The notes: generated by a model not told the origin, from the sequence alone. 64,000 bases of DNA from an uncultured Bacteroidales bacterium (GCA_902774055.1 CACYGX010000009.1:1-64000); one strand, 5' to 3'; counted from the stretch's first letter, positions 50,601 through 59,234 are shown. Translations and numbers: made by a program.

Positions 50601-51317
50601 ATGGTCTCCTGTATTGTCATCAGTAGTGGGGAGGGTGCCGCTGCCTGACCAATCGGTTGTGGTAGAACCATTGTAGCAATAAACGCCCTTGATACGGCTA
50701 TTGCCATCCTTGTCTTTAAAGGCGGGGTGCTGGAAGTCTATACCCGCGTCAATAATACCAAGAATAACTCCTGAACCGTCATAGCCGTGTGGTAAACCCG
50801 CATTAATAGCATCGGTAGTATAAGCCAAAACATCATCAACATTAGTGGTCTGTCTTCCTCTATCGGTTGACTGCTGCATGAGAGTGGCGACAGAAATCCT
50901 AGTAACGCCATCAAGGGCTGCCACCTCATGGATTTTGTCTACAGGGATAAGAGCAGTGAGCAAACCATTTTCAAATTTGCTCTCTATCCGAACTCCTAAG
51001 GATTCCAGCTTGCTAATCTCGCTGTCATGATTAATGCTGATAAAGGCTGAGATGAAGACTTTGCCATTAATAGTGTCTGGCTTAGCAATTGGACGTTGAT
51101 GTTTCCTGTTCTTGTCTTTAGGAGTCAAGACAGGGCCATTACCCCTGACAGCAGGAGCCTCATCAAGAGAGACGCCATATTCTAATTCATTAAGGAACAA
51201 CTGTGTTGATATGGACATCTTCTCGATGTTGGCAATAGTCTGGGCCAATGCTGTCATGCCAATGGCGATGAAACCCAGCAACAGCGCATATCGTAATTTG
51301 TTAACTATCGTTTTCAT
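47697..51317 (-). CDS. Secreted S8 (subtilisin-like) peptidase with shared C-terminal module and PFDG tail
   Basis: 1206 residues. Signal peptide about 1-26. The S8 domain (about 175-725) has the triad Asp190 (LGIIDAGIDFQHP), His239 (TGDHGTHTSSIAGG) and Ser near 650 (MQGTSMACPAAAGIVALW), so it should be active. An Ig-like/HYDIN-type module follows (about 740-840), then a region of about 330 residues homologous to the C-terminal part of the 53.1 kb protein (VYKSDI, YYVPVTVA, YCVYTPI, VRVYYQKVID), and the tail TYVNALGQQSDKPFDGVNIV...DGSITTSKMLK. The tail resembles a type IX sorting domain. It starts 31 bp after a small secreted protein gene and is presumably cotranscribed with it. Confidence 0.88.
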   Translation of the reverse strand: MKTIVNKLRYALLLGFIAIGMTALAQTIANIEKMSISTQLFLNELEYGVSLDEAPAVRGNGPVLTPKDKNRKHQRPIAKPDTINGKVFISAFISINHDSEISKLESLGVRIESKFENGLLTALIPVDKIHEVAALDGVTRISVATLMQQSTDRGRQTTNVDDVLAYTTDAINAGLPHGYDGSGVILGIIDAGIDFQHPAFKDKDGNSRIKGVYCYNGSTTTDWSGSGTLPTTDDNTGDHGTHTSSIAGGSSVIVNGTNVTVTDDHAHATYGGMAPGADLYLAGTNDLADTRIATAMQRMYNYATAQGKPLVVSNSWGTHNGPHDGTGYISSVIHQYFGDSHPNNICLLASGNEAGDADPDEGGGFHVSGNASSGSPLGTIIRQATYSDVDNGMIYQGILANAWCRSTSVASMGCRVLVINVNTGAVVTSVNVNPTTSGAAVSGLSNYYSGTLYAYKDYFASDNKTEIILYATGTSGYMQSRSYTSGDIYKSNYTLAVEFYPTNGSAVIDVWAPRNNYIYYSNLNNLTTNGHTWTNGSDDMTASDESTIPDAISVGAYTSKNTFVNSDGDTMSAGSYTVDDITYFSSYATPQESPTGLQYPWITAPGALITSAVNHHHTTSVDDYSYYGTNYKNMLVVNSSTAPYAIMQGTSMACPAAAGIVALWMQAAQECEKNLNTTEIKNIMAESAIKDSWVTSGPNASHFGNGKINALGGIEYILNHYGITDPTIRVSSNQVSFVGEPGNSYNQTITVTGYNLTGDITATLTDSSGAFSINTTNLGNGNDLVITFTPNEEGQFTATITLTSPGAEPVTITITGVAAIHIGTLTSNTVEVPVYKSDIRSNGNTYIFNQSQVNDDINMTLSYGQETGDVEVLVKSDEDIKRYELHHKIGDQGNWTYPNGSAVATATHVENSYDTYVIGNDSFTFPQDATEMWLPMTDGQLPNNTTEVTYYVPVTVAKGVVVTTRENTYGAPTTEREVNGIQLEINVSGSKSDGSQWGHWAESQENNTEYCVYTPIITINYPGFALQNRRHVPYRFRAWLLDNENVNYYDFFRNPDNNNYLECTNKLTMPYLLADSIIEDNVDASVVRLGEEWDDQPFKLQNAFAAPCEDAGVMIAVRVYYQKVIDEGNGAKLRAGGDDGLYGFAESSTNGEGIVTGIIEIINNRQVVDVTYVNALGQQSDKPFDGVNIVVTRYSDGSITTSKMLK

Positions 51318-51348
51318 ATTATTGTATGTATTAAAGTCAGTTGAACAT

Positions 51349-52818
51349 TTATTTCTTTGCGCTCATTTTCTTAGTCTTGATGCTATAATCTTTTCCATTC
51401 AAGAAACTATTGTTGGCCTGTTGCTTGACGCTGGGTGCCACAGACTGACTTTGAGGGGCATTGCTTGCTGAGCCGTTACCGCTTTGGATGATAATCTTGG
51501 CGATGTCGCAAGTATACTGGTCTCCACTTTTCATCTTGAACTGAATGACACCACCAGCCGAGACAGGAACATTGGTCCATGTGTAAGTCTCGCCAGCAGC
51601 AAATGCGTGATTAACATCATTGACCATCAGATTGCCAGCTCCATAATTGTGATTAGTCGATGTTACTGTTACGTTCACAGTGTTACCTGAGAATGTGGGA
51701 GGCATAGTGTAGATGAAATCAGAATTTCCACTCAGATACATAGCGGGGATAGTCCCACCGTTTGGTATATAATAAGACACCAGTAGATAATCCCAGTTAT
51801 TTGGTCCGATAAATTCTGGAGTGGTCAAGTCGTCGCCGTCGCCTTTAGTGAAATCGACACTGGCATAGTAATCGCCTGTCATGTCGGTCCAGTCAATATG
51901 AGCATCCATATCTACAGAGTAATTGTAGCTATTCGGGCGGTTATTGTTTTCGGTTGATTCGTTGAATGTGTCGATGACATCCACGTTAAAGCTGTTTGCA
52001 TTCACATTATCGTTGGGGGAATATGTGTTGGACCCTAACGTAGATACGTTCACCCAGTTGTTACCTTCCTTTTGACTGTATGTGGAAGTGACGTTAATAG
52101 TGGGAACGATTGTTGGTGGTGCCCAAATGATGTAAATACCAGCAATATAGGGTGATGCTGAATTACCACCAGAACTGTTAGACCCGTAAATTGTAATAGT
52201 ACTTCCGCTATTCAATCCTGTTAACGAGTATTGATTCCAGGAATTAGCCGTGGTCTGAGATGTGGTTGTACCATTAATCTTGAAATAGCCAGCTGTATAA
52301 GTGCCGATATTCAACAAGATAGTGCCGCCGTCATATCCTTGAGGGATAGTGTAACGTATGTAATAGCTTGAACCACTCCTGATGCGGCAACATCCATAAG
52401 TTGAAGAATACTGCAAAGCGTTTGAACTCATAGTCCAACCTGTTGCATTCAATGTTGTTGAGGTTAATTCAATGTCGGTCAGAATGGCGGCATCACGCTT
52501 CTGTGATGTCGCATTCAGGTTGATGCGGGCGAACTCGGTGGGTGCGGTTTCCGTATCGCCCTGGCGGGAGAACACGATGTAGTTGTCACCCTCGTTCAGC
52601 ATGCCGGCGGTGAGTTTATTGTCGGCAGGCTGGCTGAGGCGCAGAGTGTTCACATACTCATTCTGCTGATCGTCGATGTTAAATGTACTCACGTTATCGA
52701 CGAGGTCGAGTTTGAGCCGTTGAGCAGGGGAGACAGCTGGGGTCCCCTGGGCTAACGCATTAGCCCAGCCTGTGGCAAGCAACAGGCTGCAAATAAAGTA
52801 GTAATAATTTTTACTCAT
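51349..52818 (-). CDS. Small secreted partner of the subtilase (unrecognised family)
   Basis: 489 residues, signal peptide about 1-23 (LLLATGWANALAQG). No known family recognised. The first 110 residues (AQRLKLDLVDNV...EYVNTLRLSQPADNKLTAGMLNEGDNYIVFSRQGD) and the last 150 (MPPTFSGNTVNVTVTSTNHNYGAGNLMVN...IIIQSGNG) are homologous to the protein at 56391-57959. A middle beta-rich part (SSYYIRYTIPQGYDGGTILLNIG, ITIYGSNSSGGN) also aligns loosely. It lacks the PFDG tail and ends in a basic stretch (YSIKTKKMSAKK). It is the first gene of a pair with the subtilase, and a -7 box lies at 52941-52934. A role as partner, propeptide-like inhibitor or substrate of the giant protein is a guess. Confidence 0.7.
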   Translation of the reverse strand: MSKNYYYFICSLLLATGWANALAQGTPAVSPAQRLKLDLVDNVSTFNIDDQQNEYVNTLRLSQPADNKLTAGMLNEGDNYIVFSRQGDTETAPTEFARINLNATSQKRDAAILTDIELTSTTLNATGWTMSSNALQYSSTYGCCRIRSGSSYYIRYTIPQGYDGGTILLNIGTYTAGYFKINGTTTSQTTANSWNQYSLTGLNSGSTITIYGSNSSGGNSASPYIAGIYIIWAPPTIVPTINVTSTYSQKEGNNWVNVSTLGSNTYSPNDNVNANSFNVDVIDTFNESTENNNRPNSYNYSVDMDAHIDWTDMTGDYYASVDFTKGDGDDLTTPEFIGPNNWDYLLVSYYIPNGGTIPAMYLSGNSDFIYTMPPTFSGNTVNVTVTSTNHNYGAGNLMVNDVNHAFAAGETYTWTNVPVSAGGVIQFKMKSGDQYTCDIAKIIIQSGNGSASNAPQSQSVAPSVKQQANNSFLNGKDYSIKTKKMSAKK

Positions 52819-52933
52819 GATGGTTATAATGTTAAAAATTTATATTTTCTAGCCACAAAAACCTATTCATCACTCGATGCATCGTGCAGCGAGTGATTCG
52901 GTTATGATTAAGAGCAATAGTTTGTTAAAGCTA

Positions 52934-52941
52934 CAAATATA
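52934..52941 (-). promoter_or_regulatory. Probable -7 box for the subtilase cassette
   Basis: The minus strand reads TATATTTG, 116 bp before the ATG of the small gene. The surrounding DNA is AT-rich and no TTTG is at -33. Confidence 0.4.
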
Positions 52942-53022
52942 TAAGTTTCTGTTGAATTGTCTCCTATAGAAATATGTTTTTTATAGTATTTTAACGTAGA
53001 TTGCCCACTGTATATGTACTGT

Positions 53023-53060
53023 AAAAAAACGAGGGCGCGCTGTCGTCAGCGGGCCCTCGC
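53023..53060 (-). terminator. Terminator of the adhesin-like cassette
   Basis: The same stem as at 47611-47648 (CGAGGGCCCGCT with AGCGCGCCCTCG, GACGAC loop) followed by TTTTTTTAC. The two 3' untranslated regions are nearly identical. Confidence 0.9.
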
Positions 53061-53100
53061 ACTAATTGCAAAGAGTTATTATAGTGAATTATGTCTCTCT

Positions 53101-56100
53101 TTACTTGAGCACCTTGCTGGTGGTGACGGTGCCGTCGTTGTAACGGGTGATGACGATGTTCACGCCGTCAAACGGCTGGCTTGATTGCTGACCCAGTGCG
53201 TTGACATAGGTCGTCTCGACAGCCACGCGACCGTTGAACAACTCGTTGATGGCGGTCACGATGCTAACGTCGGTGTCTTCGAGCTCATACTCAGCAATGT
53301 AGTACTCGCCTTCCTCGACGGGCGATCGGCGCATGCCGGCAGGGCTCTCGCCGTTGTCAATCACGCGCTTGTAGTAGAAGCGCACGACGAAGGAGATGTC
53401 GGGATCCTGCACATAGGGTGCTGCGAATGCCGTTTCGGGCTTGTCGTCGGGAGATTCCTCGTCATACTGGTCACCGATGGTGACAGACGTTGAGTTCACA
53501 TTCGTTCTCTGGGCCAACAACGATACGGGACCCAGGGGGGCGCCCTCCTTCAGCGGTTTCAAGGGATCGTTGTAGTCGCGGGTGACTTCATAAGCGCCAC
53601 TGCCCTTGCGCCAAGCGCGGAACATGTAGGGCTCGTAGGTCACTCCATCCACAGTCACGTTGGGCAGCGTGCCAGCAATCTCAAAGACGGGGATGTAAAC
53701 GCAGTATTCAACACCATTGATCTCCCAGGTAGAGCCCTCGTTCTCGCCACCCTGGTCAACCTCAACGGTAGCGCTGACTGAACCCAGAGCTACGGTTATC
53801 GGAAGCCTCATGGCGCCATAGGTGTTGCCAGTTCTCACCTTGCCGTCGGCTACGGTAACAGGCACATAATATGCTGTTCCGCTAGGTGCTGCGGTGTTGT
53901 CCTGAACGGTTATCCAGGTGTAGTCGGTACCGGTGCTCGACACGTCAACAGCATCGCCCTGTGCGGTAACTCCATCGCCATCATAGGGGGTGAAGTAGTT
54001 GCCCTGATGTCCGGCAATAGCCACTACGCTCCAGTTGCTGGGGAGGCCGCGATTGATTTCATAACGCTTGATGGCGCTCTCGTTCTTCACCTTGACATTG
54101 AGCGTACCCGTGGCAATATTGGGTGTTAATTCCATCATCATGTCATCGTCGTCGACCTGATCCTTAGTGTATGGCGCACCCATTTCAATGTCACTCTTGA
54201 AAACAGGAATCACCTCGGTGGTGTTACTGCTGAGCAAGCTGACATTGTGAGCGGCACCAGTCACAGTCACGGTGACAACGATATCATCGCCATCGGGCAC
54301 AGGAATAGTCACGGTAAATGAGCCGCTGTAGTTGGTCTCGTCAGTGGGAGTAAAGGTCACCGACAGATTAAGTGTGCCATGAGCGCTAACCTGCTGGGCG
54401 CCCGTCACGGTAAATACACCAGGCAGGTTGGTGATATTAATCACAGGGGTGAATGGCTGGTTACCTGTGTTGGTCACAGTCACAGTTGCCGTGTACGTTC
54501 CACCAAGGCTCTTAGTGCCGAAGTCCACACTAGTGGGGCTAACGGTACCGCTAGTAATCGGTGCAAATTCAGGTATGGGAACCGTAACAACTGCCGACTC
54601 GCCAAGAGTATAAACTGCGCTAACACCACAGTTGTGTTGACCTGTAGTCAAATTATTGAAGGTATAGCTATAGACATCGCTATTCACATTACCAACCAGA
54701 ACGCCATCCAGATAAATGTTATAGGAAGTGGGTTGTTCTCCAGGAACAACGCGTTCATAAGTGATGTCGTCAACCATCAAGCCGAAGATGTCGTTAGAGG
54801 TGTGAACGATAGCAAAGTATTTGGTGCCTGCGGGCAAGTTCACTGACTGAGGTGACCAACTGGTAGAGTTAATAGAGTAACTATTTCCCAGTTTCGAGAA
54901 GTGTGAATGATTGTTGTCAGTCGTAGAAACCCATATCTCATAAGTCTCAGGACCATAAGATGTGGTTATTTCCGCAACATAGAAGTTAATGGTTTGAGCA
55001 TTACCGCTCAACTCGGGAGAAATCAGCCAATGGTCAGCAGCTTTACCAGAACTAGAAAGAGGACAGACTGACAACATGAACTGGTTACCGCTGTGAGGCG
55101 TTTGGCTCGTTCCAGCGGTTGTGGGATTGAATACCTGCCAAGCATGTGGAATACTACTGTTTTCGAATTCTGCATTTTGGAAACCATAAACATTGGCACC
55201 AGTAGAGTCATAGAGTGTCCAGTCGCCAAAGGCACCCGTATGCTGGGTGGCTGTGATTCCGCCAACAGAGAATGGAGGGAATACGCTAGTATTCTCAAAG
55301 TCCTCAGTAACTGTTGCCACAGTCGATGCGATGATAGGTGCATCCCACGTCATGGTTGCACTTTGTTCATCGTCAGCCATAGCCGCAACATTTTCGGGGG
55401 GCGGCAGAGTGATAACCGAAGTTGATGCCGTAGCATTGTTGTTGGTAGCGTCCTCGTCTCCATTGCAAGTTACGGTAGCGGTGAAGTTTACAGTCTGACC
55501 AGCCTGAGCAGCTGTAGTGGTATAGGTGGTCGTGAAGGTTGTGGACGCCCCAACGGCAAGTGACCCGCCAGTCTGGGAGTCGATAACGTTGTTGTTGCCA
55601 TCCCTAAAGGTCACCGTGTAACCACTCTCGGCATAGTTACCGGTATTGGTAACCGTGGCAGTCAAAGTGGCGGTACCGCCTGCACCAACATTTGCCGGTG
55701 CGCTCAATGCAATACTCAGGTCGTGAACCGAAGCCGCAACATCGATAACAAAGTTATCGACATACAGATAGTACATGTCGGCATCCGAGATGGCATGAAT
55801 ACCAATATAGTAGTTGCCAGACGTGTTTACAGTGATGTTTTCGTTACTGAGGTGTTGAGGAGAGGAAGATGATGCCGACACGGTGGTCTGACCAATTATC
55901 GTCGTTCCATTGGTAAGAGCTGACGCTGTATTGGTAGATGCCAATTTCACCTCCAATCGTTCAGGATATGAAGTTCCCGATTGTGCCCAGGCATCAATGT
56001 AGAACTTATATGTTTTTCCAGCCTCAAGAGTAATAGGTGCAGTCACAAGCCAGTCATCGGCAGCCTTACTACTGTTATAACGGTAACGTGCAGTATTACT

Positions 56101-56382
56101 AGATAATGTCCAAGTATAGGTGCTACCATCATTGTTGGCATTAATGACCTCCCACCAATTCCATAAAGTGCTACTGCCAAAATCGTTGGAGTAGGGTGGG
56201 GTCACCGGTGTAGTAGAAGCCCTTGAAGGACCCATGCGGAAATAACCGTCGGGGGGCGTATCAACCTTTTCTATAGATGTATTGGGTTGAACAACCACAC
56301 CATCCTTGGTGGTTTTCAGTTGCGCGTTAAGCGACATCGAGAGCAGCATCAAGGCTGCCAATATCATAGATATCTTTTTCAT
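53101..56382 (-). CDS. Giant secreted adhesin-like protein with shared C-terminal module and PFDG tail
   Basis: 1093 residues from the ATG at 56382 (an ATG at 56394 overlaps the preceding stop and would add four residues). Signal peptide about 1-21. Domains in order: a choice-of-anchor J/cleaved adhesin module (about 60-210: PPYSNDFG, NNDGSTYTWTL, DDWLVTAPI), a CARDB-like Ig domain (about 215-325), a short fibronectin-like linker, a second cleaved-adhesin module (about 355-560: WLISPELSGNAQTINFYVAE), fibronectin and Ig-like parts, then about 350 residues homologous to the end of the subtilase and the tail YVNALGQQSSQPFDGVNIVI...DGTVTTSKVLK. Cleaved-adhesin modules occur in Porphyromonas gingipains and haemagglutinins. 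No enzyme motif is seen. It is translationally coupled to the small gene upstream. Confidence 0.85.
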   Translation of the reverse strand: MKKISMILAALMLLSMSLNAQLKTTKDGVVVQPNTSIEKVDTPPDGYFRMGPSRASTTPVTPPYSNDFGSSTLWNWWEVINANNDGSTYTWTLSSNTARYRYNSSKAADDWLVTAPITLEAGKTYKFYIDAWAQSGTSYPERLEVKLASTNTASALTNGTTIIGQTTVSASSSSPQHLSNENITVNTSGNYYIGIHAISDADMYYLYVDNFVIDVAASVHDLSIALSAPANVGAGGTATLTATVTNTGNYAESGYTVTFRDGNNNVIDSQTGGSLAVGASTTFTTTYTTTAAQAGQTVNFTATVTCNGDEDATNNNATASTSVITLPPPENVAAMADDEQSATMTWDAPIIASTVATVTEDFENTSVFPPFSVGGITATQHTGAFGDWTLYDSTGANVYGFQNAEFENSSIPHAWQVFNPTTAGTSQTPHSGNQFMLSVCPLSSSGKAADHWLISPELSGNAQTINFYVAEITTSYGPETYEIWVSTTDNNHSHFSKLGNSYSINSTSWSPQSVNLPAGTKYFAIVHTSNDIFGLMVDDITYERVVPGEQPTSYNIYLDGVLVGNVNSDVYSYTFNNLTTGQHNCGVSAVYTLGESAVVTVPIPEFAPITSGTVSPTSVDFGTKSLGGTYTATVTVTNTGNQPFTPVINITNLPGVFTVTGAQQVSAHGTLNLSVTFTPTDETNYSGSFTVTIPVPDGDDIVVTVTVTGAAHNVSLLSSNTTEVIPVFKSDIEMGAPYTKDQVDDDDMMMELTPNIATGTLNVKVKNESAIKRYEINRGLPSNWSVVAIAGHQGNYFTPYDGDGVTAQGDAVDVSSTGTDYTWITVQDNTAAPSGTAYYVPVTVADGKVRTGNTYGAMRLPITVALGSVSATVEVDQGGENEGSTWEINGVEYCVYIPVFEIAGTLPNVTVDGVTYEPYMFRAWRKGSGAYEVTRDYNDPLKPLKEGAPLGPVSLLAQRTNVNSTSVTIGDQYDEESPDDKPETAFAAPYVQDPDISFVVRFYYKRVIDNGESPAGMRRSPVEEGEYYIAEYELEDTDVSIVTAINELFNGRVAVETTYVNALGQQSSQPFDGVNIVITRYNDGTVTTSKVLK

Positions 56383-56390
56383 AGTTGCAA

Positions 56391-57959
56391 TCATTTGTTA
56401 ACGTTAATACTTCTGTTGTCATTAACACGCACTTTGGCTTTATCGGTGAAGAGTTTGGGGTCAAATGCTTTGCTATTGTCACGGCCAAACGGATTTTTCT
56501 TAAAGATCAGGCCGTTGTTGTTAGCAGGTGCGTTCAGGGAAGAGAGATTTCCATTCGTGATGACTATTGTGGAAATACCAGCAGAATAGTGATCTGGTGC
56601 TGCTCTGAACTCGATGGCTCCGTTTGCACCGGTATTCACAGTCCAAGTGTGAGACTCACCGGCAGTAAAAGTATAAGGAATCCCATTCACATACACAACT
56701 CCTGCGCCATAACCGTTGTCACCTGTACATGTTGTCACGGTAACACTTAACTGGTTGCCCATAAATGTGGGGGGAAGGGTAAAAAGGACACTGCCCCAGG
56801 AGTCCATGATGACACATGTGCTAGTTCTTGCCGAAGATGTGTAATAGCGACCAGCGCCCTCCATTAATTCCCAGTTTCCATCACCTGTGACAAGAATATT
56901 ATTTAATGGAGAGAAGTCAATGCCGGCATTGAGACTAGTACCTGTGGAACCTGCTGCAGGCAGTTCAACGTTAGCATTAAAGTCAGCCTTATAAGAATAG
57001 GAATCAGGATGGCTGTTGTCGTTAGGAATTTCTACAGAGAACACATCAGTCACTTGTCCTGAAAGGCTAATCTCATCATTAACGGTGAGGGTTGTGGCTG
57101 ACCCCATTGCGGTAGCACTGCCCCAGGTATTGTTGTCAGAATTAAATTTGCTGATGGTCGGAGTCACATCGATGCTTGGGATATAAGAGTCAGGAAATAC
57201 AAAAACGCCAAGAATCTTGATGTCAGGAGAAGAGTAAAGGGAATTGCCACTTGCACCATAAATGCTAACGACATCTCCGCTACTTAAAGATAGAGTGAAG
57301 CTGGCTTCTCCATTGGCCGTTGCTGAATCATCACCGATGTACCAACCTTCATCGTTGACATTATAAATAAACGTACCACCACGGGCATTACTTCCTACCA
57401 TGAAGAAGAACTGGAAATTTGCATTACTGTATCCGGCTGGTACAGTGTACGTTAATCCGCCTTGCCCCGAGATGTAGCCATAACCCGAGGTTTGCCAGAT
57501 CAGGTTACTTCCGTTGGTGCCCCAATTGGTGCTGTTAGTAAAGTTTCCAATGGTGCTGGAGGTGATAGTAGTAGTTCCCGATGGTTTGTTAGAGCCGTCA
57601 CCATAGAAGTCAAGAACATCGATGAGTTCTGTTTCAGGAGTAGTCACGTTGGCGTTCATGTTTACGCGGACTACCTCGGTGTTACTGCCGTCAGAGCCAA
57701 GACGATGAATCTTGATCAGGTTGTCACCTTCGTTGAGCATGCCGGCGGTCACCTTTTGGTTGCCGTTGCCCATGGTGAAGCTCAAGGTGTTGGTGTACAC
57801 GTTCACTTCGTTGTCCTTGTCAAAGTCACTTTCATAATCGACGACGTCGAGTTGGAGGCGTTGGGCAGGGGTAGTGGTTGACGTCCCTTGCGCTAACGCG
57901 TTAGTCCAGCCCATCGCGAGCAACAGACTGCACGTGAAAAGATAAAATAATCTACTCAT
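56391..57959 (-). CDS. Small secreted partner of the adhesin-like protein (unrecognised family)
   Basis: 522 residues, signal peptide about 1-23 (LLLAMGWTNALAQG). A clear paralogue of the protein at 51349-52818: AQRLQLDVVDYESDF...YTNTLSFTMGNGNQKVTAGMLNEGDNLIKIHRLG at the start and LPPTFMGNQLSVTVTTCTGDNGYGAGVVYVNG...STIVITNGN at the end. The middle (about 130-300) is a beta-rich, aromatic- and glycine-rich region. It lacks the PFDG tail. The C-terminus (FGRDNSKAFDPKLFTDKAKVRVNDN) is basic. Its stop lies 9 bp before the adjacent giant gene's preferred start. No family is recognised; function unknown. Confidence 0.7.
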   Translation of the reverse strand: MSRLFYLFTCSLLLAMGWTNALAQGTSTTTPAQRLQLDVVDYESDFDKDNEVNVYTNTLSFTMGNGNQKVTAGMLNEGDNLIKIHRLGSDGSNTEVVRVNMNANVTTPETELIDVLDFYGDGSNKPSGTTTITSSTIGNFTNSTNWGTNGSNLIWQTSGYGYISGQGGLTYTVPAGYSNANFQFFFMVGSNARGGTFIYNVNDEGWYIGDDSATANGEASFTLSLSSGDVVSIYGASGNSLYSSPDIKILGVFVFPDSYIPSIDVTPTISKFNSDNNTWGSATAMGSATTLTVNDEISLSGQVTDVFSVEIPNDNSHPDSYSYKADFNANVELPAAGSTGTSLNAGIDFSPLNNILVTGDGNWELMEGAGRYYTSSARTSTCVIMDSWGSVLFTLPPTFMGNQLSVTVTTCTGDNGYGAGVVYVNGIPYTFTAGESHTWTVNTGANGAIEFRAAPDHYSAGISTIVITNGNLSSLNAPANNNGLIFKKNPFGRDNSKAFDPKLFTDKAKVRVNDNRSINVNK

Positions 57960-58313
57960 GTCATTAAAATATTAAAGTTGAATTTAATACACTATAATAA
58001 TATCCTCATATACTCACTATAATAACCTGGGGAAATTTTTTGGTTATGAGACTATACTTGATGATTTTAGTTATGAAAAGGTGCCTTTTCTATAACGGTG
58101 GCAAAATTATGATATTCTGATGAATATTCAATAGGGTGTATGTGATTTTTGTGGTTTATAATAGGGCTTTAATGAATAAACAACCGAAAACCATAAGTTG
58201 GTTTCCGGCTGCATGTAAAGTTCAAAAGCGCATTGCGCTAGTTGAAGCGAATAGGGTGTGTCAAATTAGTGAAAATCGCATGAGCCCCGTAGGTGGTGGG
58301 GGCAAGTTTTCGT
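57960..58313. other. AT-rich intergenic region upstream of the cassettes
   Basis: 354 bp between the start of the cassette and the end of the BASS transporter gene. It contains the candidate promoter at 58102-58132 and, beyond it, no convincing ORF or repeat. A small 63-codon plus-strand frame at 58136-58327 has no features of a gene. Confidence 0.5.
58102..58132 (-). promoter_or_regulatory. Promoter of the adhesin-like cassette
   Basis: On the minus strand ATTG (58132-58129), a 19-bp spacer and TAATTTTG (58109-58102): one mismatch at -33. The leader to the ATG at 57959 is about 135 nt. Confidence 0.55.
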
Positions 58314-59159
58314 TTATCGGCGCTTGATGATGGCGACGTAGGTGATGAGTATGACGTTCATCATCAGGGCGTAGATGATGGCGGGGATGGCGATGACATC
58401 GTTGTTGAATACCAGCGGGCTGCTGGCGATGGCGATGGCTTGGGCCGCGTTCTGCATGCCCACCTCGATGACGATGGTGCGTCGCTCTTGCCCCGTGAGG
58501 CGCATGGCGCGTGACAGCAGGGCTCCGCTACCCATGGCCAGCAGGATGAGCACACTGATAGAAAGTCCCAGTTGGCCAAACTTGTCGATGATGGCCTCAC
58601 GGTTCTGGATAAAGAACACCGAGGCGAGGAAAATCAGGGCAGGGAAGGCGATGCGCGACAGCACGTTGTGCATCTTGTCGGCGGCCTTGGCCCACTTCTT
58701 TCTCACGGCAATACCTACCACGATGGGCAGGAACATGAGCACGAGGTTCTGCATCACCAGTTTGCCCACGGGCAGATGCACCTGTACGGCGCTGCCTGCC
58801 GCCGTGGTCACCCACTCCATGATCAGGGGCACCGTGACCAGTGTGATGATGCTGCTGCACGCCGTGAGCGACACTGACAGTGCCACATCGCCGCGAGCGA
58901 GCATCGAGAAGACGTTAGACGAACTGCCGCCAGGACAGCAGGCGATGAGCACGAAGCCAATCAGGAATATCGGCTCCAGGCCGAAGGCCATGCCCAGCAG
59001 CCATGCCAGCAGCGGCAATACGATGATTTGTCCGATAAGTCCCGCCAACACGGGTCGCGGGCGGGTCTTGAACAGTTTAAAGTCCTCGATTTTAAGGTTC
59101 AAGCCCAACTCAAACATGAGCAGGGTCAAGATGGGAAGTACAATCCAGATTGTGTTCAT
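58314..59159 (-). CDS. Bile acid:sodium symporter (BASS) family transporter
   Basis: 281 residues, about nine helices. The SBF/BASS signature is present: LIACCPGGSSSNVFSMLARGDVALSVSLTACSS, with the crossing-helix Gly/Ser residues, and in the second half a related EVGMQNAAQAIAIASSP segment. It would import a carboxylate (pantoate, keto acid or bile acid type) with Na+. The substrate is not fixed by the sequence. It is alone on the minus strand downstream of the HIT terminator. Confidence 0.92.
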   Translation of the reverse strand: MNTIWIVLPILTLLMFELGLNLKIEDFKLFKTRPRPVLAGLIGQIIVLPLLAWLLGMAFGLEPIFLIGFVLIACCPGGSSSNVFSMLARGDVALSVSLTACSSIITLVTVPLIMEWVTTAAGSAVQVHLPVGKLVMQNLVLMFLPIVVGIAVRKKWAKAADKMHNVLSRIAFPALIFLASVFFIQNREAIIDKFGQLGLSISVLILLAMGSGALLSRAMRLTGQERRTIVIEVGMQNAAQAIAIASSPLVFNNDVIAIPAIIYALMMNVILITYVAIIKRR

Positions 59160-59181
59160 AATTGTGCCTCAGTATTGATTT

Positions 59182-59207
59182 GAAAGGCGCCTGACGAGGC
59201 GCCTTTC
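59182..59207 (-). terminator. Terminator of the greA-HIT operon
   Basis: GAAAGGCGCC and GGCGCCTTTC form a 10-bp perfect stem, 28 bp past the HIT stop; the tail behind it is AT-rich but lacks a long U-run. Confidence 0.75.
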
Positions 59208-59234
59208 AAGATGTTGTTTGTCAAGATGTGATAC

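Noticed and set aside
58136-58327. A 63-codon ORF upstream of the BASS gene
   Set aside because: No conserved features, no promoter in the right place, AT-rich non-coding composition.
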